64,000 bases of DNA from Cohnella silvisoli (GTDB lineage Bacteria; Bacillota; Bacilli; Paenibacillales; Paenibacillaceae): NCBI RefSeq assembly GCF_021190915.1, contig NZ_JAIOAP010000003.1:62001-126000 (forward strand), read 5' to 3'. The notes under the pieces are model-generated. The model did no database searches. It was not told the origin of the DNA and saw only the letters and a program-made list of their open reading frames with translations. The position numbers and the translations under genes are program-made. This document shows, piece after piece, positions 15,361 through 25,144 of the stretch; the first letter of the stretch is position 1; each line of letters opens with the position of its first letter.

Positions 15361-17718
15361 ATGGAAACAAATAAGCAATGGCACGCGAAGTGGATTTGGC
15401 TCCAGGAAGAAGATATTCCGAATGACGGTAAAAATTATCGGTTAGCGTATTTCCGCCGGGTATTCGAAGTCGGAGAGCAGCCTGGACACCGCCTTGTCGT
15501 TGACGTGTCCGCGGATAGCAGGTATCGGTTGTATTTAAATGGCGAGTCCGTTAGCGTTGGGCCATGTCGCGGGGATCTGCGGACTCACTATTATGAAACG
15601 ATAGATTTATCGGGTTCGTTGAGACCCGGCAGGAACGTGCTTGCCGCGAAAGTGCTGCATTACGGAGCGGGTGCGCCCGCCCCTGCAGCAATTATAAGTT
15701 CCGGGTCCGGGGCTTTTATTCTGCAAGGACAACTGATGGCGGAAGACGGGACTGAACTGGAACGATTGTCTACGGATGATTCGTGGCAAGGTTTGCCGGA
15801 TCGCTCATTAACGTTATTGCCCGAAGGGCCGGACACTCAGGTCGGCGGTTTGGAAATCGTTGACGGAACTGCGGTTCCGTTTGGCTGGGAAACGCTTAGC
15901 GATGAAGCTTCGCAATGGACGAAAGTCAAAGTGATCGGAGATGCCGTGGAACCGCGCTGCGGAGGACATTTGAAAGAACGGCAATTGTCGGAACGTCAAA
16001 TCCCATTGCCGTATGAGCGTGATGGCAGTTTTACTAGAGTGGTACGTTACGAAGGTGTGCAGCAGGAAGCGGATTTGCAGGCTTTTGCGCGAGGAGAATC
16101 GCCTCTCCTATTGCCGGCGGGAGCGTCAGTCGTATTGGAATTGGATGCCGGAGAGATGATGACCGCCTATCTGCGGTTCGATATGGAGCAGGGAAACGGA
16201 AGCGAAATCGTCTTCCTTTGCGCGGAGTCGTATGAAACGCCGGATCGAGTTAAAGGGATTCGAGATGAACACGAAGGCAAAAGCCTTTACGGCAATCGTG
16301 AAGTGTACCGGGTTGCGGGGAACAATAGGCACGGGTCGGAAACCTACGAAACGTTCCTGTTCCGTACGTTCCGATTTGTCCGCCTTGAGATTAATGTCGG
16401 CGACGAATCGCTGGTGCTGCGCGGTGTCGGATTCCGCGAAACCGGTTACCCTCTAGAACAGAAGGCTTCGTTTTCTTGCTCCGATCCTTCCTACACGGCG
16501 CTCTGGGACATAAGCGTTCGGACGCTGCAGCGCTGCATGTATGAATCCTATGTGGATTGTCCGTATTATGAGCAGCTTCAATATTGTATGGATACGCGGC
16601 TTCAATGTCTGTTTACCTATGCGATAAGCGGAGATGACAGATTGGCGCGCAAAGCCATCTACGATTTTCACAGCTCCCTGCTTCCTAGCGGCATGATACT
16701 TAGCCGTTATCCAGCTATAGTCGGTCAAGTTATTCCCGGGTTCGCTTTGCATTGGATTATGATGGTGAGCGATCACTACGAGCACTATAGCGATTTGGCG
16801 CTTGTGCGCCGATATCGCCCCAGTATCGATGCCGTTCTGGATTGGTTCGACCGTCAGGTAGGGGATGATGGTCTAGTTGGGGCTATGCCCGACAGCTACT
16901 GGTCATTCGCCGATTGGGTGCAGGAATGGCACACGTCTTACGGTGTGCCCGTCTCGGGCCGAAGCGTACCGTTAACTTTGTATAATCTCATGTATGCGGA
17001 CGCGCTGCAAAAGGCGGCTTTATTGAATGAACGAACGGGGCGCGGAGATACGGCTTCGGAGTACGGCACGCGAGCTCAAGCGATCATTAAGGCCGTGAAT
17101 AATAGCTGTTGGTCTTCCGAACGGCAACTCTATCAGGATTCTCCGGGAGTAGAAGAATACAGCCAGCATGTGCAGATATGGGCTATTCTATCCGGCGCGG
17201 CGGAAGTGGAAACGGCGCAGCGGCTTGGAGTCGTTCTTATCGAAGACAAGTCTCTCATGCAAGTCTCTTACGCGATGGCGTTCTTTCTGTTTCGCGCCTT
17301 ATCGGTCGGAGGGCAATATGAGAGCGCTTACCGCTTATGGGATCGGTGGCACGATCAGGTGAAGCTTCATCTGACTACGTGGGTTGAAGATGCGATTTCG
17401 CAGCGAAGCGATTGTCATGCCTGGGGAGCGGTGCCGCTTTACGAGTTCCCTCGTGAGGTGCTTGGTGTCCAACCATTGGAGCCCGGTTTTGTTAGCATTC
17501 GAATCGCTCCACAGCCAGGTCCTCTTACATGGGCTGAAGGCAGCGTTATCACACCGCATGGTGTTATTGAGATTAAATGGAGTCGCGATCCCAGTAACGA
17601 ACGGTTTGAACTTCGGGCTGCAGGGCTGAGAGGGGTGAGGACAGAAGTGCAACTGCCGGATGGCTCGATTACCATTTGTGAAAACAAGAAGGAGGTGGTG
17701 GTTGTTTCGCAGCCTTGA
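15361..17718 (+). CDS. GH78-like alpha-L-rhamnosidase family enzyme
   Basis: 785 residues. N-terminal beta domains (residues 8-350, starting HAKWIWL) precede an (alpha/alpha)6-barrel. The barrel signature DCPYYEQLQYCMDTRLQ places Asp399, Glu404 and Asp411 where GH78 enzymes keep catalytic acids. Glu676 (TTWVEDAIS) and His686 (SDCHAWG) fit the second catalytic segment, followed by the usual C-terminal beta-sandwich (GVQPLEPGF). No signal peptide, so it is cytoplasmic and would act on imported oligosaccharides. Hydrolysis of terminal rhamnose is the family's activity; the DCPYYEQLQ subgroup is poorly characterised, so the sugar is only probable. It lies 34 nt after the permease. Confidence 0.85.
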   Translation: METNKQWHAKWIWLQEEDIPNDGKNYRLAYFRRVFEVGEQPGHRLVVDVSADSRYRLYLNGESVSVGPCRGDLRTHYYETIDLSGSLRPGRNVLAAKVLHYGAGAPAPAAIISSGSGAFILQGQLMAEDGTELERLSTDDSWQGLPDRSLTLLPEGPDTQVGGLEIVDGTAVPFGWETLSDEASQWTKVKVIGDAVEPRCGGHLKERQLSERQIPLPYERDGSFTRVVRYEGVQQEADLQAFARGESPLLLPAGASVVLELDAGEMMTAYLRFDMEQGNGSEIVFLCAESYETPDRVKGIRDEHEGKSLYGNREVYRVAGNNRHGSETYETFLFRTFRFVRLEINVGDESLVLRGVGFRETGYPLEQKASFSCSDPSYTALWDISVRTLQRCMYESYVDCPYYEQLQYCMDTRLQCLFTYAISGDDRLARKAIYDFHSSLLPSGMILSRYPAIVGQVIPGFALHWIMMVSDHYEHYSDLALVRRYRPSIDAVLDWFDRQVGDDGLVGAMPDSYWSFADWVQEWHTSYGVPVSGRSVPLTLYNLMYADALQKAALLNERTGRGDTASEYGTRAQAIIKAVNNSCWSSERQLYQDSPGVEEYSQHVQIWAILSGAAEVETAQRLGVVLIEDKSLMQVSYAMAFFLFRALSVGGQYESAYRLWDRWHDQVKLHLTTWVEDAISQRSDCHAWGAVPLYEFPREVLGVQPLEPGFVSIRIAPQPGPLTWAEGSVITPHGVIEIKWSRDPSNERFELRAAGLRGVRTEVQLPDGSITICENKKEVVVVSQP

Positions 17719-17782
17719 CATCGGTGTCGATTCTTTCTATTGAATGGAAACAAAATCGAGACATGGGAGGAGATCTTTTGAT

Positions 17783-20700
17783 ATGAAAAAGTTAAAAAAC
17801 AGAGTAATCGTGGCATTGTTTACGGTTGTATTCGTTTTTTCTTCCACATCTACTACCGCATTTGCTGAACAGTTTTTGATCGGTGTATACGTACCGCCGC
17901 CAACAGGCCTCATTAATAGTACGCAGTATGATTATTTAAGTCAGGCAAAAGTGAATTGGATCTATTCAGGTTTGGGTTATTCTACGGCGGAAATGCAAAC
18001 GATGTTAAGTCTGAGCGATGCAAGGAATATGAGGGTTGCAGCCGGAGATTCCGATTTTTTTGATCTTGGCAACGCTATGGATTCGCACATAGATACTCTA
18101 GCGAATAGATATAAGGGTTACGCGGCCACCGGCGGGTATGTTGGGCGGGATGAGCCGAATGCTTCCATGCTTCGAGGGTACGCGCACGCATATAACAGAC
18201 TTTTAGCCGATGATCCGGATCGTTCGCCGTATATGAATTTGCTCCCGACTTATTCGAGTGACGATCAGCTTGGAATCGGACTTAATCAATCGGTTGCTCA
18301 GCAATATACGAGTGAAGGGTATTATGTTTCCAGTACAAATCCGCTAGGACAAACTTTTAAAACTACGGCGTCTACCACCTTTATAGATACGATAGAGTTG
18401 TATGTTGATTATAATACGTGGAGTTCCGAGGCGCTTACACTAACTTTGTGGGATTCCCCTTCCAAAACAAATCGATTGGCGTCTTCCCAATTGTTAGCTA
18501 CGAATAATGGTTATTTTCCGAGATTTGAACTACACACCAGCGTATCATCCAATACGACGTATTACTGGGAATTAACCCATAACGGTGGCGGCAATAATTC
18601 CATTGGATGGGTACCGAGTTCATCGACCGATGTTTATGCGGATGGGACGGCATATCAGAATGGGAGTGCGATAACAAACAAAGATTTTTACTTCGTTGTA
18701 TATAATGGCACTAAATATACGCCTGCGGCAGCCTTCCAAGCTTATGGAGGTCAGAATGTGACGCTTAATAGCAGTACTCCCAGAGGGCAAAGTTTTTACA
18801 ACCCGTCTTGGAGCAGTTTTATTAGCAGTATAGACGTTAATTTGGATAGCGCCAGTTGGGCTGCAGGAGAAGTTCTTACGCTTAAACTATGGGATTCTCC
18901 AGCCAAGACGAGCCAGATTGCCAGCGGAAGTTTGTCAGCCACTAATAACGGAAATTTTCCGAAATTCACTCTTAATGCAAATGTAACGCCAAATACTAAC
19001 TATTACTGGGAATTGACCCATAACGGGGGCGGCGACAATAATATAGCGGGATTGAATGCGTCTACGGGAGGAGATAAATATTCGGCGGGTTCAGCATATG
19101 CGGCTGGTGTACTGCAATCTTACGACTTTTATTTCGACGCTTATTCAACGGATGTAGCTTTAACCCATTCCTCGGAGTTCGGCCAGAAGGATACGACGCG
19201 AAGCGGTATCGTCGTAAAAGGCGGGGTTGGAAGCATTGCAGTGGGCCAGACGATTACGACGCCTTCAATTGTGACAAGAAGGCTTAATTATGTCGAATTG
19301 GCTTTGGATCAAACTCAATGGGGAGCGGGCGAAGAAGCAACATTGAAGGTGTATGATGGGATATCAAAAAATCAAATTTTAGGGCAGGCGACACTAACGC
19401 AAACGAATAACGGGAATTACCCTAGGTTCTATGTTAATGCCAAGCTGCAGCCTAATACCGCCTATTATCTCGAACTGACGCATAATGGAGGAGGGGACGG
19501 GACGATGCAGCTGTACGGGTCAACCTCGAACGCGTATTCGGGTGGGGCTGCGTATGCAAATGGCACGACGCAATCCTACGACTTATATTTCAGAAATGTG
19601 TTTACGCAAAAGTATCAGGATTATTTGGATGCTGTGATTAATGAAGTCGGAGAGTCTAATTTGAAGTATCTGAGCGTTGACAACTACACATTCCGAGCCG
19701 CGGCAGGCTCATTGTCGACGGATTATTTCCTGAACATGGAGTATATGAGAGATGCGGCGGTAAGTAAAAAAATTCCTATGCAATACTACTTGCAATCCGT
19801 GGGCATACCCGGATCTTTGCGACGCCCTACACCGGATGAAATAAGGTATAACGCGTATACCTCTCTGGCCTACGGCATGAAATCGCTGCAATATTATATA
19901 TGGTCGTTTTCTCCGGGGCATACGGACCCCATTATTAAATCGGATGGTACAAAGTCAGACTTGTATACTCCTGTACAAACCCTGAATACGGAGTTGACGG
20001 CGTTAGGTCCGACATTGATGGGATTGACCTCATTCGGGGTGTATCACGTTGGGGATATGCCGATAGGAACATCAAGCATCCCTAATAATTTCTTCTGGAT
20101 TCCGGCCGGTACAGGCAACAATATTATTATCTCCTACTTTATGGATAACGAAGGTAGGAAATATATTATGGCGGTCAATAAAGATTTAAGTACAACGAAA
20201 ACTTTGACTTTCAATGTGAACCCGAAAGCGGATTCGGTATACGAGGTATCTAAATCTACCGGGCAGGAAGTAAGCACGAATTATAATTCCTCAACGGGTG
20301 TCATCTCAGCTTCGTTCCTTCCGGGTGAAGGAAAGCTTTATGCGCTTAATTACAGCTACGATTTTGCAGCTTCCGCCAAAGCATGGGAGTTTTCAACGTC
20401 CGGAGACGCTGAAGGATGGGTGGCTGAAAATAACATTAGCGGGGCACGCGTGAATTTCGGCAGCTATAACGGGACAGTTACCGGAACGGATCCATTTATA
20501 GCGTCGAGTAGTCCATTGAATGTTAATATCAGTAATAATAAAACCGTGAAAATCAAACTTAAGAACGGCACCAGCAGTACGATTGGACAGTTATTTTTTA
20601 TAACGAATGCCGATACGACCTGGAATGATGCGAAACATATCAATTTTAGTATTATTCCGAACGATCGGAATGAAAGGGAATATGTTGTAGATATGTCTTC

Positions 20701-21226
20701 AGTGGCTGGCTGGACAGGCACCCTTAAGCAGTTGAGGTTCGATCCAGAGGATGGCGCCGGGTCAGGGTCGTTCAGTCTTGATTATATCCGGGTTACTAAT
20801 ACGCCAGCCAAAATATGGAGATTCTCTGTGGACAATGAGGGATGGATTCCTAACGATCAGATTTCTAACGTGACTATAGATGGGCGGTATAACGGAACCA
20901 TTACCGGAACTGACCCCTATATTACGTGTGTTAACTACTTGGATCTGGATATCGGCAATAACAAAAAGATAAAGATCACACTAAAAAACAACACCAGCAG
21001 TACGATAGGACAAATATATTTTACAACCGATGCGGATACAGCCTGGAATGAAGATAAACATATCAATTTTACCTTAAACGCAAATGACCCTAATTATACG
21101 ACTTATACCGTAGATATGTCGGCGGTAGCGGGATGGACAGGAAGGCTTAAGCAGTTGCGGATAGATCCGGAACAGGGTGCAGGGTCGGGCTCATTCAGCC
21201 TAGATACGATTATTATTCAGAATTAA
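17783..21226 (+). CDS. Large secreted protein: split barrel-like domain with three inserted repeats and two C-terminal modules
   Basis: 1147 residues from ATG 17783 (GGAGGAG upstream). A signal peptide ends near AFA-EQ (residue about 26). Residues 27-175 resemble the first half of a GH42-like TIM barrel, with GRDEP (Glu124) as a candidate acid. Three repeats of about 130-145 residues follow (about 176-606); each contains an LTLWDSP- or LKVYDG-type strand, NNG.(F/Y)PRF, and Y(Y)WELTHNGGG-like motifs. The barrel then seems to resume (about 606-860: LKYLSVDNYTF, LAYGMKSLQYYIWS). Two C-terminal modules (about 866-1007 and 1010-1147) share GTITGTDPYI, TSSTIGQ, WN..KHINF, DMS.VAGWTG and GAGSGSFSLD. 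It is probably an extracellular glycan hydrolase with binding modules. The family cannot be named with certainty. Confidence 0.75.
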   Translation: MKKLKNRVIVALFTVVFVFSSTSTTAFAEQFLIGVYVPPPTGLINSTQYDYLSQAKVNWIYSGLGYSTAEMQTMLSLSDARNMRVAAGDSDFFDLGNAMDSHIDTLANRYKGYAATGGYVGRDEPNASMLRGYAHAYNRLLADDPDRSPYMNLLPTYSSDDQLGIGLNQSVAQQYTSEGYYVSSTNPLGQTFKTTASTTFIDTIELYVDYNTWSSEALTLTLWDSPSKTNRLASSQLLATNNGYFPRFELHTSVSSNTTYYWELTHNGGGNNSIGWVPSSSTDVYADGTAYQNGSAITNKDFYFVVYNGTKYTPAAAFQAYGGQNVTLNSSTPRGQSFYNPSWSSFISSIDVNLDSASWAAGEVLTLKLWDSPAKTSQIASGSLSATNNGNFPKFTLNANVTPNTNYYWELTHNGGGDNNIAGLNASTGGDKYSAGSAYAAGVLQSYDFYFDAYSTDVALTHSSEFGQKDTTRSGIVVKGGVGSIAVGQTITTPSIVTRRLNYVELALDQTQWGAGEEATLKVYDGISKNQILGQATLTQTNNGNYPRFYVNAKLQPNTAYYLELTHNGGGDGTMQLYGSTSNAYSGGAAYANGTTQSYDLYFRNVFTQKYQDYLDAVINEVGESNLKYLSVDNYTFRAAAGSLSTDYFLNMEYMRDAAVSKKIPMQYYLQSVGIPGSLRRPTPDEIRYNAYTSLAYGMKSLQYYIWSFSPGHTDPIIKSDGTKSDLYTPVQTLNTELTALGPTLMGLTSFGVYHVGDMPIGTSSIPNNFFWIPAGTGNNIIISYFMDNEGRKYIMAVNKDLSTTKTLTFNVNPKADSVYEVSKSTGQEVSTNYNSSTGVISASFLPGEGKLYALNYSYDFAASAKAWEFSTSGDAEGWVAENNISGARVNFGSYNGTVTGTDPFIASSSPLNVNISNNKTVKIKLKNGTSSTIGQLFFITNADTTWNDAKHINFSIIPNDRNEREYVVDMSSVAGWTGTLKQLRFDPEDGAGSGSFSLDYIRVTNTPAKIWRFSVDNEGWIPNDQISNVTIDGRYNGTITGTDPYITCVNYLDLDIGNNKKIKITLKNNTSSTIGQIYFTTDADTAWNEDKHINFTLNANDPNYTTYTVDMSAVAGWTGRLKQLRIDPEQGAGSGSFSLDTIIIQN

Positions 21227-21242
21227 TAGAGGAGTTTACTAC

Positions 21243-23162
21243 ATGAGAACCATCAAACGAGCCATACACATCGATTTCCACACGATGCCGGACATTCCCG
21301 ATTTCGGAGCCAATTTCGACGCAAAGGCATTCGCAAGGACGTTAAAGGATGCACGCGTGGAATATGTGAATGTCTTTGCCAAATGCAATATCGGGTTCGC
21401 CTATTATCCGACGGAAATCGGGGTGATGCACCCGCATCTAAACTTCGATATGTTCGGCCAGATCGTCGAGGAATGCCGCAAGGTCGATATTGGCGTGACT
21501 GCTTACTTCAACGCGGGATTGGACCACGAGATGGCTCGTAAGCATCGGGAATGGACCGTTGTGAATAAGGAAGGCCAGGTCATCTACGGTGATCGGACGG
21601 CGAACTTCTTCCGCAATATGTGCTTTAACTCGGGCTACCGGGACTACTTGCTGGGTATGATTCGCGAGGTGGCGGAGAGGTATCCGGTGGAAGGGTTTTT
21701 CCTGGATTGCATGGTTGTTAATCCGTGCTATGGCAACGAATGTTTGGAAGGCGTGAAGGGCCGGGGGATGAATCCGCTAAATGACGAGCACGTATTGGCG
21801 TTCGCCAAGGAAACGCTGCTCGATTTCTCCCGGGAAGTGAAAAAGATTGTCGGTCCCGAGAAATTTTTGTATTTGAACGGCTTGGAGCCGGCTGATACGG
21901 AAGGCTTGCGTACGCACATCGAGATCGAATGTTTGCCGAGCGGATGGAGCTACGATTTCTTCCCGGCCCAAGTCGCTTATGCGCGCAATTTGGGACAGCA
22001 AGTGTTCTATATGACAGGCCGATTTAACGTCAATTGGGGTGATTTCGGCGGTTTGAAAAGCAAGGCATCGCTGCTTAACGATTGCTGGGATGCGCTCAGC
22101 AATGGCGTGCCTACGTCCATCGGCGACCACATGCATCCTCGTGATGGGTTGGAGCCAGCGGTGTTTAAGGTCATCGGCGAAATCTATGAGGAGCTGGAAA
22201 GGTATGAGCCGTGGACGGATCATGTCCAGGCAGTAGCGGATATCGGCATATTGACGCTTGCGGGCGGCAAGCTGGATGAATGCCACAACGGCGCGGTACG
22301 TATGCTGGGCGAGCTGAAGTATACGTACGATATTATCAACGAGAATCATGACCTGTCCAAGTACAAGGTGATCATTCTGCCGGATAATGTGAGGGTGACA
22401 TCGGTTTTAAAATCCAAGCTGGAGGCGTATATCGCGGCCGGTGGCGGGATTATCAGCTCCGGGCATTCGGGCTTGAATCCGGAAGGTACGGGTTTTGCGC
22501 TAGCGGAATGGAACATGACGTATGACGGAGAAGATCCATGGAACAGCTCCTATTTCCGCATGTTGGAGGATACCGGAGGGGAAGTGCCGGACATGCTATG
22601 CGGCATTTACAAACAGGGAATTCTGTTGCAAGTGAAGGAAGGGGCGAAGGAAATCGCGGAATACTGGCAACCGTACTTCAACCGGGAGTGGGACGGCTTT
22701 CACGGCAAGTTCTACACGCCGGCAGACCGGTATGCGGGGCGTCCGGCGGTTGCGAAGTCGGGCAATATCATTCAGTTCTGCTTCCCGATCTTCGGCGCGT
22801 ATATGCAGTATGCCGCGAACGTCCACAAGCATATGGTTAGCTACAGCTTAAAGCAATTGCTGCCTGAGCCGCTGATTAAGTGCGAGGAGATTCCAACGAC
22901 GGCACGCGTGACGGTGACGGCGAAGGAAAACAAGCGCATGGTTCACGTCAAGCTGACCCATCCGGAACCGCGGGGCAAGTACAACGTGATCGAAGACGTA
23001 CAGACGCTAAGCGACGGTATCGTCTACTTGAAAGGTGAGAATGCCGCAAACGTCTATTTGGCGCCGGGGAAAGAGCCTCTCGACTATGAGGTCGTGGACG
23101 GATATCTTCGAATCCCTCTGCCGAAAGTGAACGGTTATGCGATGGTCGTCGTGGAGCACTAA
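21243..23162 (+). CDS. GHL6-like glycoside hydrolase with GATase-like trimerisation domain (copy 1)
   Basis: 639 residues, no signal peptide. Residues 1-310 resemble the hypothetical glycosyl hydrolase 6 barrel (HIDFHTMPDIPDFG, GIGV/DIGVTAYFN, FFLDCM with Asp155 as candidate nucleophile, IEIECLPSGWSYDFFP). Residues about 335-570 resemble the beta-galactosidase trimerisation fold (DIGILT, YKVIILPDN, GGGIISSGHSG). It is 16 nt after the secreted protein and closes the operon before a strong terminator. Copy 2 at 45401 has exactly the same length with only about 60 substitutions by eye. It is probably a cytoplasmic exo-glycosidase; fucosidase- or galactosidase-like activity is possible but unproven. 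Confidence 0.8.
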   Translation: MRTIKRAIHIDFHTMPDIPDFGANFDAKAFARTLKDARVEYVNVFAKCNIGFAYYPTEIGVMHPHLNFDMFGQIVEECRKVDIGVTAYFNAGLDHEMARKHREWTVVNKEGQVIYGDRTANFFRNMCFNSGYRDYLLGMIREVAERYPVEGFFLDCMVVNPCYGNECLEGVKGRGMNPLNDEHVLAFAKETLLDFSREVKKIVGPEKFLYLNGLEPADTEGLRTHIEIECLPSGWSYDFFPAQVAYARNLGQQVFYMTGRFNVNWGDFGGLKSKASLLNDCWDALSNGVPTSIGDHMHPRDGLEPAVFKVIGEIYEELERYEPWTDHVQAVADIGILTLAGGKLDECHNGAVRMLGELKYTYDIINENHDLSKYKVIILPDNVRVTSVLKSKLEAYIAAGGGIISSGHSGLNPEGTGFALAEWNMTYDGEDPWNSSYFRMLEDTGGEVPDMLCGIYKQGILLQVKEGAKEIAEYWQPYFNREWDGFHGKFYTPADRYAGRPAVAKSGNIIQFCFPIFGAYMQYAANVHKHMVSYSLKQLLPEPLIKCEEIPTTARVTVTAKENKRMVHVKLTHPEPRGKYNVIEDVQTLSDGIVYLKGENAANVYLAPGKEPLDYEVVDGYLRIPLPKVNGYAMVVVEH

Positions 23163-23164
23163 AG

Positions 23165-23191
23165 AAAAAGGGGCGGTCAGCCCCTTTTTTT
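23165..23191 (+). terminator. Terminator of the first glycan operon
   Basis: GGGGC-GGTCA-GCCCC flanked by A5 and T7, immediately after the GHL6 stop codon. Confidence 0.93.
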
Positions 23192-23274
23192 CTGTTATAG
23201 CCGCACCCAAACAATGCCAAGAGGGGAGGGAAAACAGGGATCCTAAGCAAATATGTGTCGTCATTCAATGGAAA

Positions 23275-23340
23275 TAAGCATATTGTTGATAAGTTTAAGC
23301 ATTTTGTTGACTTATTCGGCACTTCGCCCCTTCGTATAAT
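23275..23340 (+). promoter_or_regulatory. Two-component operon promoter with tandem activator sites
   Basis: Two direct repeats, TAAGCATATTGTTGAT (23275-23290) and TAAGCATTTTGTTGAC (23296-23311), lie at a 21-bp period. A -10 TATAAT (23335-23340) follows 23 bp later, and the expected -35 position (TTATTC) is poor. This suits a promoter activated by an AraC/YesN-type dimer on two same-face sites. The same layout recurs at 26932-26997. Confidence 0.75.
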
Positions 23341-23476
23341 GAAATTAATCGATAATCGGCAGGAGAAGGAAAATACGTACTATAAATCAAGGAATCTGCT
23401 GTAAAATAGTAGAGAAGACGCATTCCAATGATCATCCGCTTTTTTCAGACAACTAGAATGAATGGGAGGGGTCGGC

Positions 23477-25129
23477 ATGTACTCTATTCTTATCGTAGAT
23501 GACAATCCATCTGACCGTTTGGGAATTACGAAGCTTATGGATTGGGACGCTTTGGGAATCAGGGTAGTCGGTTCTGCGTTCGACGGGCAGGACGGGTACG
23601 AGAAGGCGGTGCAGCTGCGGCCGGATATTATTTTGACCGATATCTCGATGCCCCGGATGGATGGGATTGAGATGACGCGTTTGCTGCAAGAGCGGCTGCC
23701 GGATACGAAATTCATTTTCATGAGTTGTCACGACGACTTCAGTTATTTGAAGGTTGCGATCGATTTGCGGGTTAACGGTTATGCCCTGAAGCCGATCGAG
23801 ATTGCGGATTTGTACCGCGACCTGGATAAGGTCAGGAAAACGATACAGTCTGAGCTGGACCAGGAACAGAGGGAATTGCAGCAGCGCAATCAACTTGATC
23901 AAAGCTTGCCTGTGCTTCGGGAGCGTTATGTCAAGGAGCTGTTGTATGCTAACGGCAACGGCGGCTACGGAGACAGCGCCTGCAATCCGGCCGCAATCGC
24001 CGAGAAATGCACTGAATGCGGCATGAATTTGTCTAATCAAAGCTACCGCGTCGTTATCGTGCAAATTGATCATTACGATCTGAGCCTGGGCCAAGGGGAT
24101 ACGGAGGAAAATACGCAGCTCATCGAGCAGGTTAAGCGTTACGTTCAAGAGACACTGTCGGGACAGTTGCAAAGTTATTCGGCGGTTTTGTCGAACAACC
24201 GATTGGCCGTTCTGCTGTTGATGCCACCCGAAAACGACCCCGAGCAGCTAGCCTTGCGGGAGCGGAAAATCAAAGACTTGGCCCAAGCGTGCAAGGAAAC
24301 GATTAACGAGCAGGTGGGCATCGCCATAACGATCGGCATCAGCGGCTCGACTGATCGCTTGGACAAGCTGCCCGATTTGCTGGAGGCTGCCGAATCGGCG
24401 GTGAAAACCAAATTTTTCAGCACCGGCAACCGGGTCATTCTGGCTTCCGACGAACCGGCCCCCTTAGTTGAAGATGGCTTTAGTCCGGCGGAATTAAAGC
24501 TTAAGGTTCAATCCGTCGTCAAGTGCGGCGAAGAGCAGGATGTGCATGCTTTGATCGCCGAATATTTTCAAGCGGAGCGGCCCTATTCCCGGTTGTACAT
24601 TAAAAGCATCGCTTATTCGATGCTGCACGCTCTTCAAGGCATTCTCGTCGAGATGGATAAGGATGCGGAAAATACGCTCTGGCGCGATATTACGGCATGG
24701 GATACGCTCGTTCGGCTGGAAACGATGGAGGATATCCGGTTATGGCTGTCGGACAAGATGAATTCCGTGCGGGCATTCATCCGCCGTTCCGATCATGGAG
24801 GCCGCAATCAACGGATCGTAGAAGACATCAAGTCGATCATCGACGCCGGGTACGGTCATTTGGAGAACGTGGCGCAAACCGTTGAGTCCCTGCATATCAG
24901 CGCAAGCCACGCCAACCTTATTTTCAAGCAGTATACGGGACAGACGATATTCGATTATTTGATTCAAAGGAAAATGGAAGCCGCTAAGCAGCTGTTGCTT
25001 AATCCTTACGTGAAAATATACGAAGTCGCGGAAAAAACCGGGTACAAGACGCATTCTTATTTCGCTGCTCTTTTCAAGGAATATACCGGTGTGACTCCCA
25101 TGCAGTATAAGACCCGGAATTCTGGATAA
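23477..25129 (+). CDS. YesN-type response regulator (REC + AraC DNA-binding domain)
   Basis: 550 residues from ATG 23477 (GGGAGGGG upstream). The N-terminal receiver has the acidic pair in VDDNPSD, the phospho-acceptor Asp55 (LTDISMPRMDG) and the Lys of ALKPIE. A central linker of about 300 residues follows. The last 100 residues form a double helix-turn-helix AraC domain (SASHANLIFKQYTGQTIFDYL, then YFAALFKEYTGVTPMQYK). It is paired with the kinase 15 nt downstream. It probably activates its own promoter and that of the transporter at 27036, since both carry the same tandem sites. Confidence 0.93.
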   Translation: MYSILIVDDNPSDRLGITKLMDWDALGIRVVGSAFDGQDGYEKAVQLRPDIILTDISMPRMDGIEMTRLLQERLPDTKFIFMSCHDDFSYLKVAIDLRVNGYALKPIEIADLYRDLDKVRKTIQSELDQEQRELQQRNQLDQSLPVLRERYVKELLYANGNGGYGDSACNPAAIAEKCTECGMNLSNQSYRVVIVQIDHYDLSLGQGDTEENTQLIEQVKRYVQETLSGQLQSYSAVLSNNRLAVLLLMPPENDPEQLALRERKIKDLAQACKETINEQVGIAITIGISGSTDRLDKLPDLLEAAESAVKTKFFSTGNRVILASDEPAPLVEDGFSPAELKLKVQSVVKCGEEQDVHALIAEYFQAERPYSRLYIKSIAYSMLHALQGILVEMDKDAENTLWRDITAWDTLVRLETMEDIRLWLSDKMNSVRAFIRRSDHGGRNQRIVEDIKSIIDAGYGHLENVAQTVESLHISASHANLIFKQYTGQTIFDYLIQRKMEAAKQLLLNPYVKIYEVAEKTGYKTHSYFAALFKEYTGVTPMQYKTRNSG

Positions 25130-25144
25130 GGGAGAGAGACGGGC

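Noticed and set aside
23312..23334. TTGACT overlapping the second tandem repeat as a normal -35
   Set aside because: It would lie 22 bp from TATAAT, too far for sigma-A; the duplicate promoter has the same spacing, so activator dependence is the better reading.
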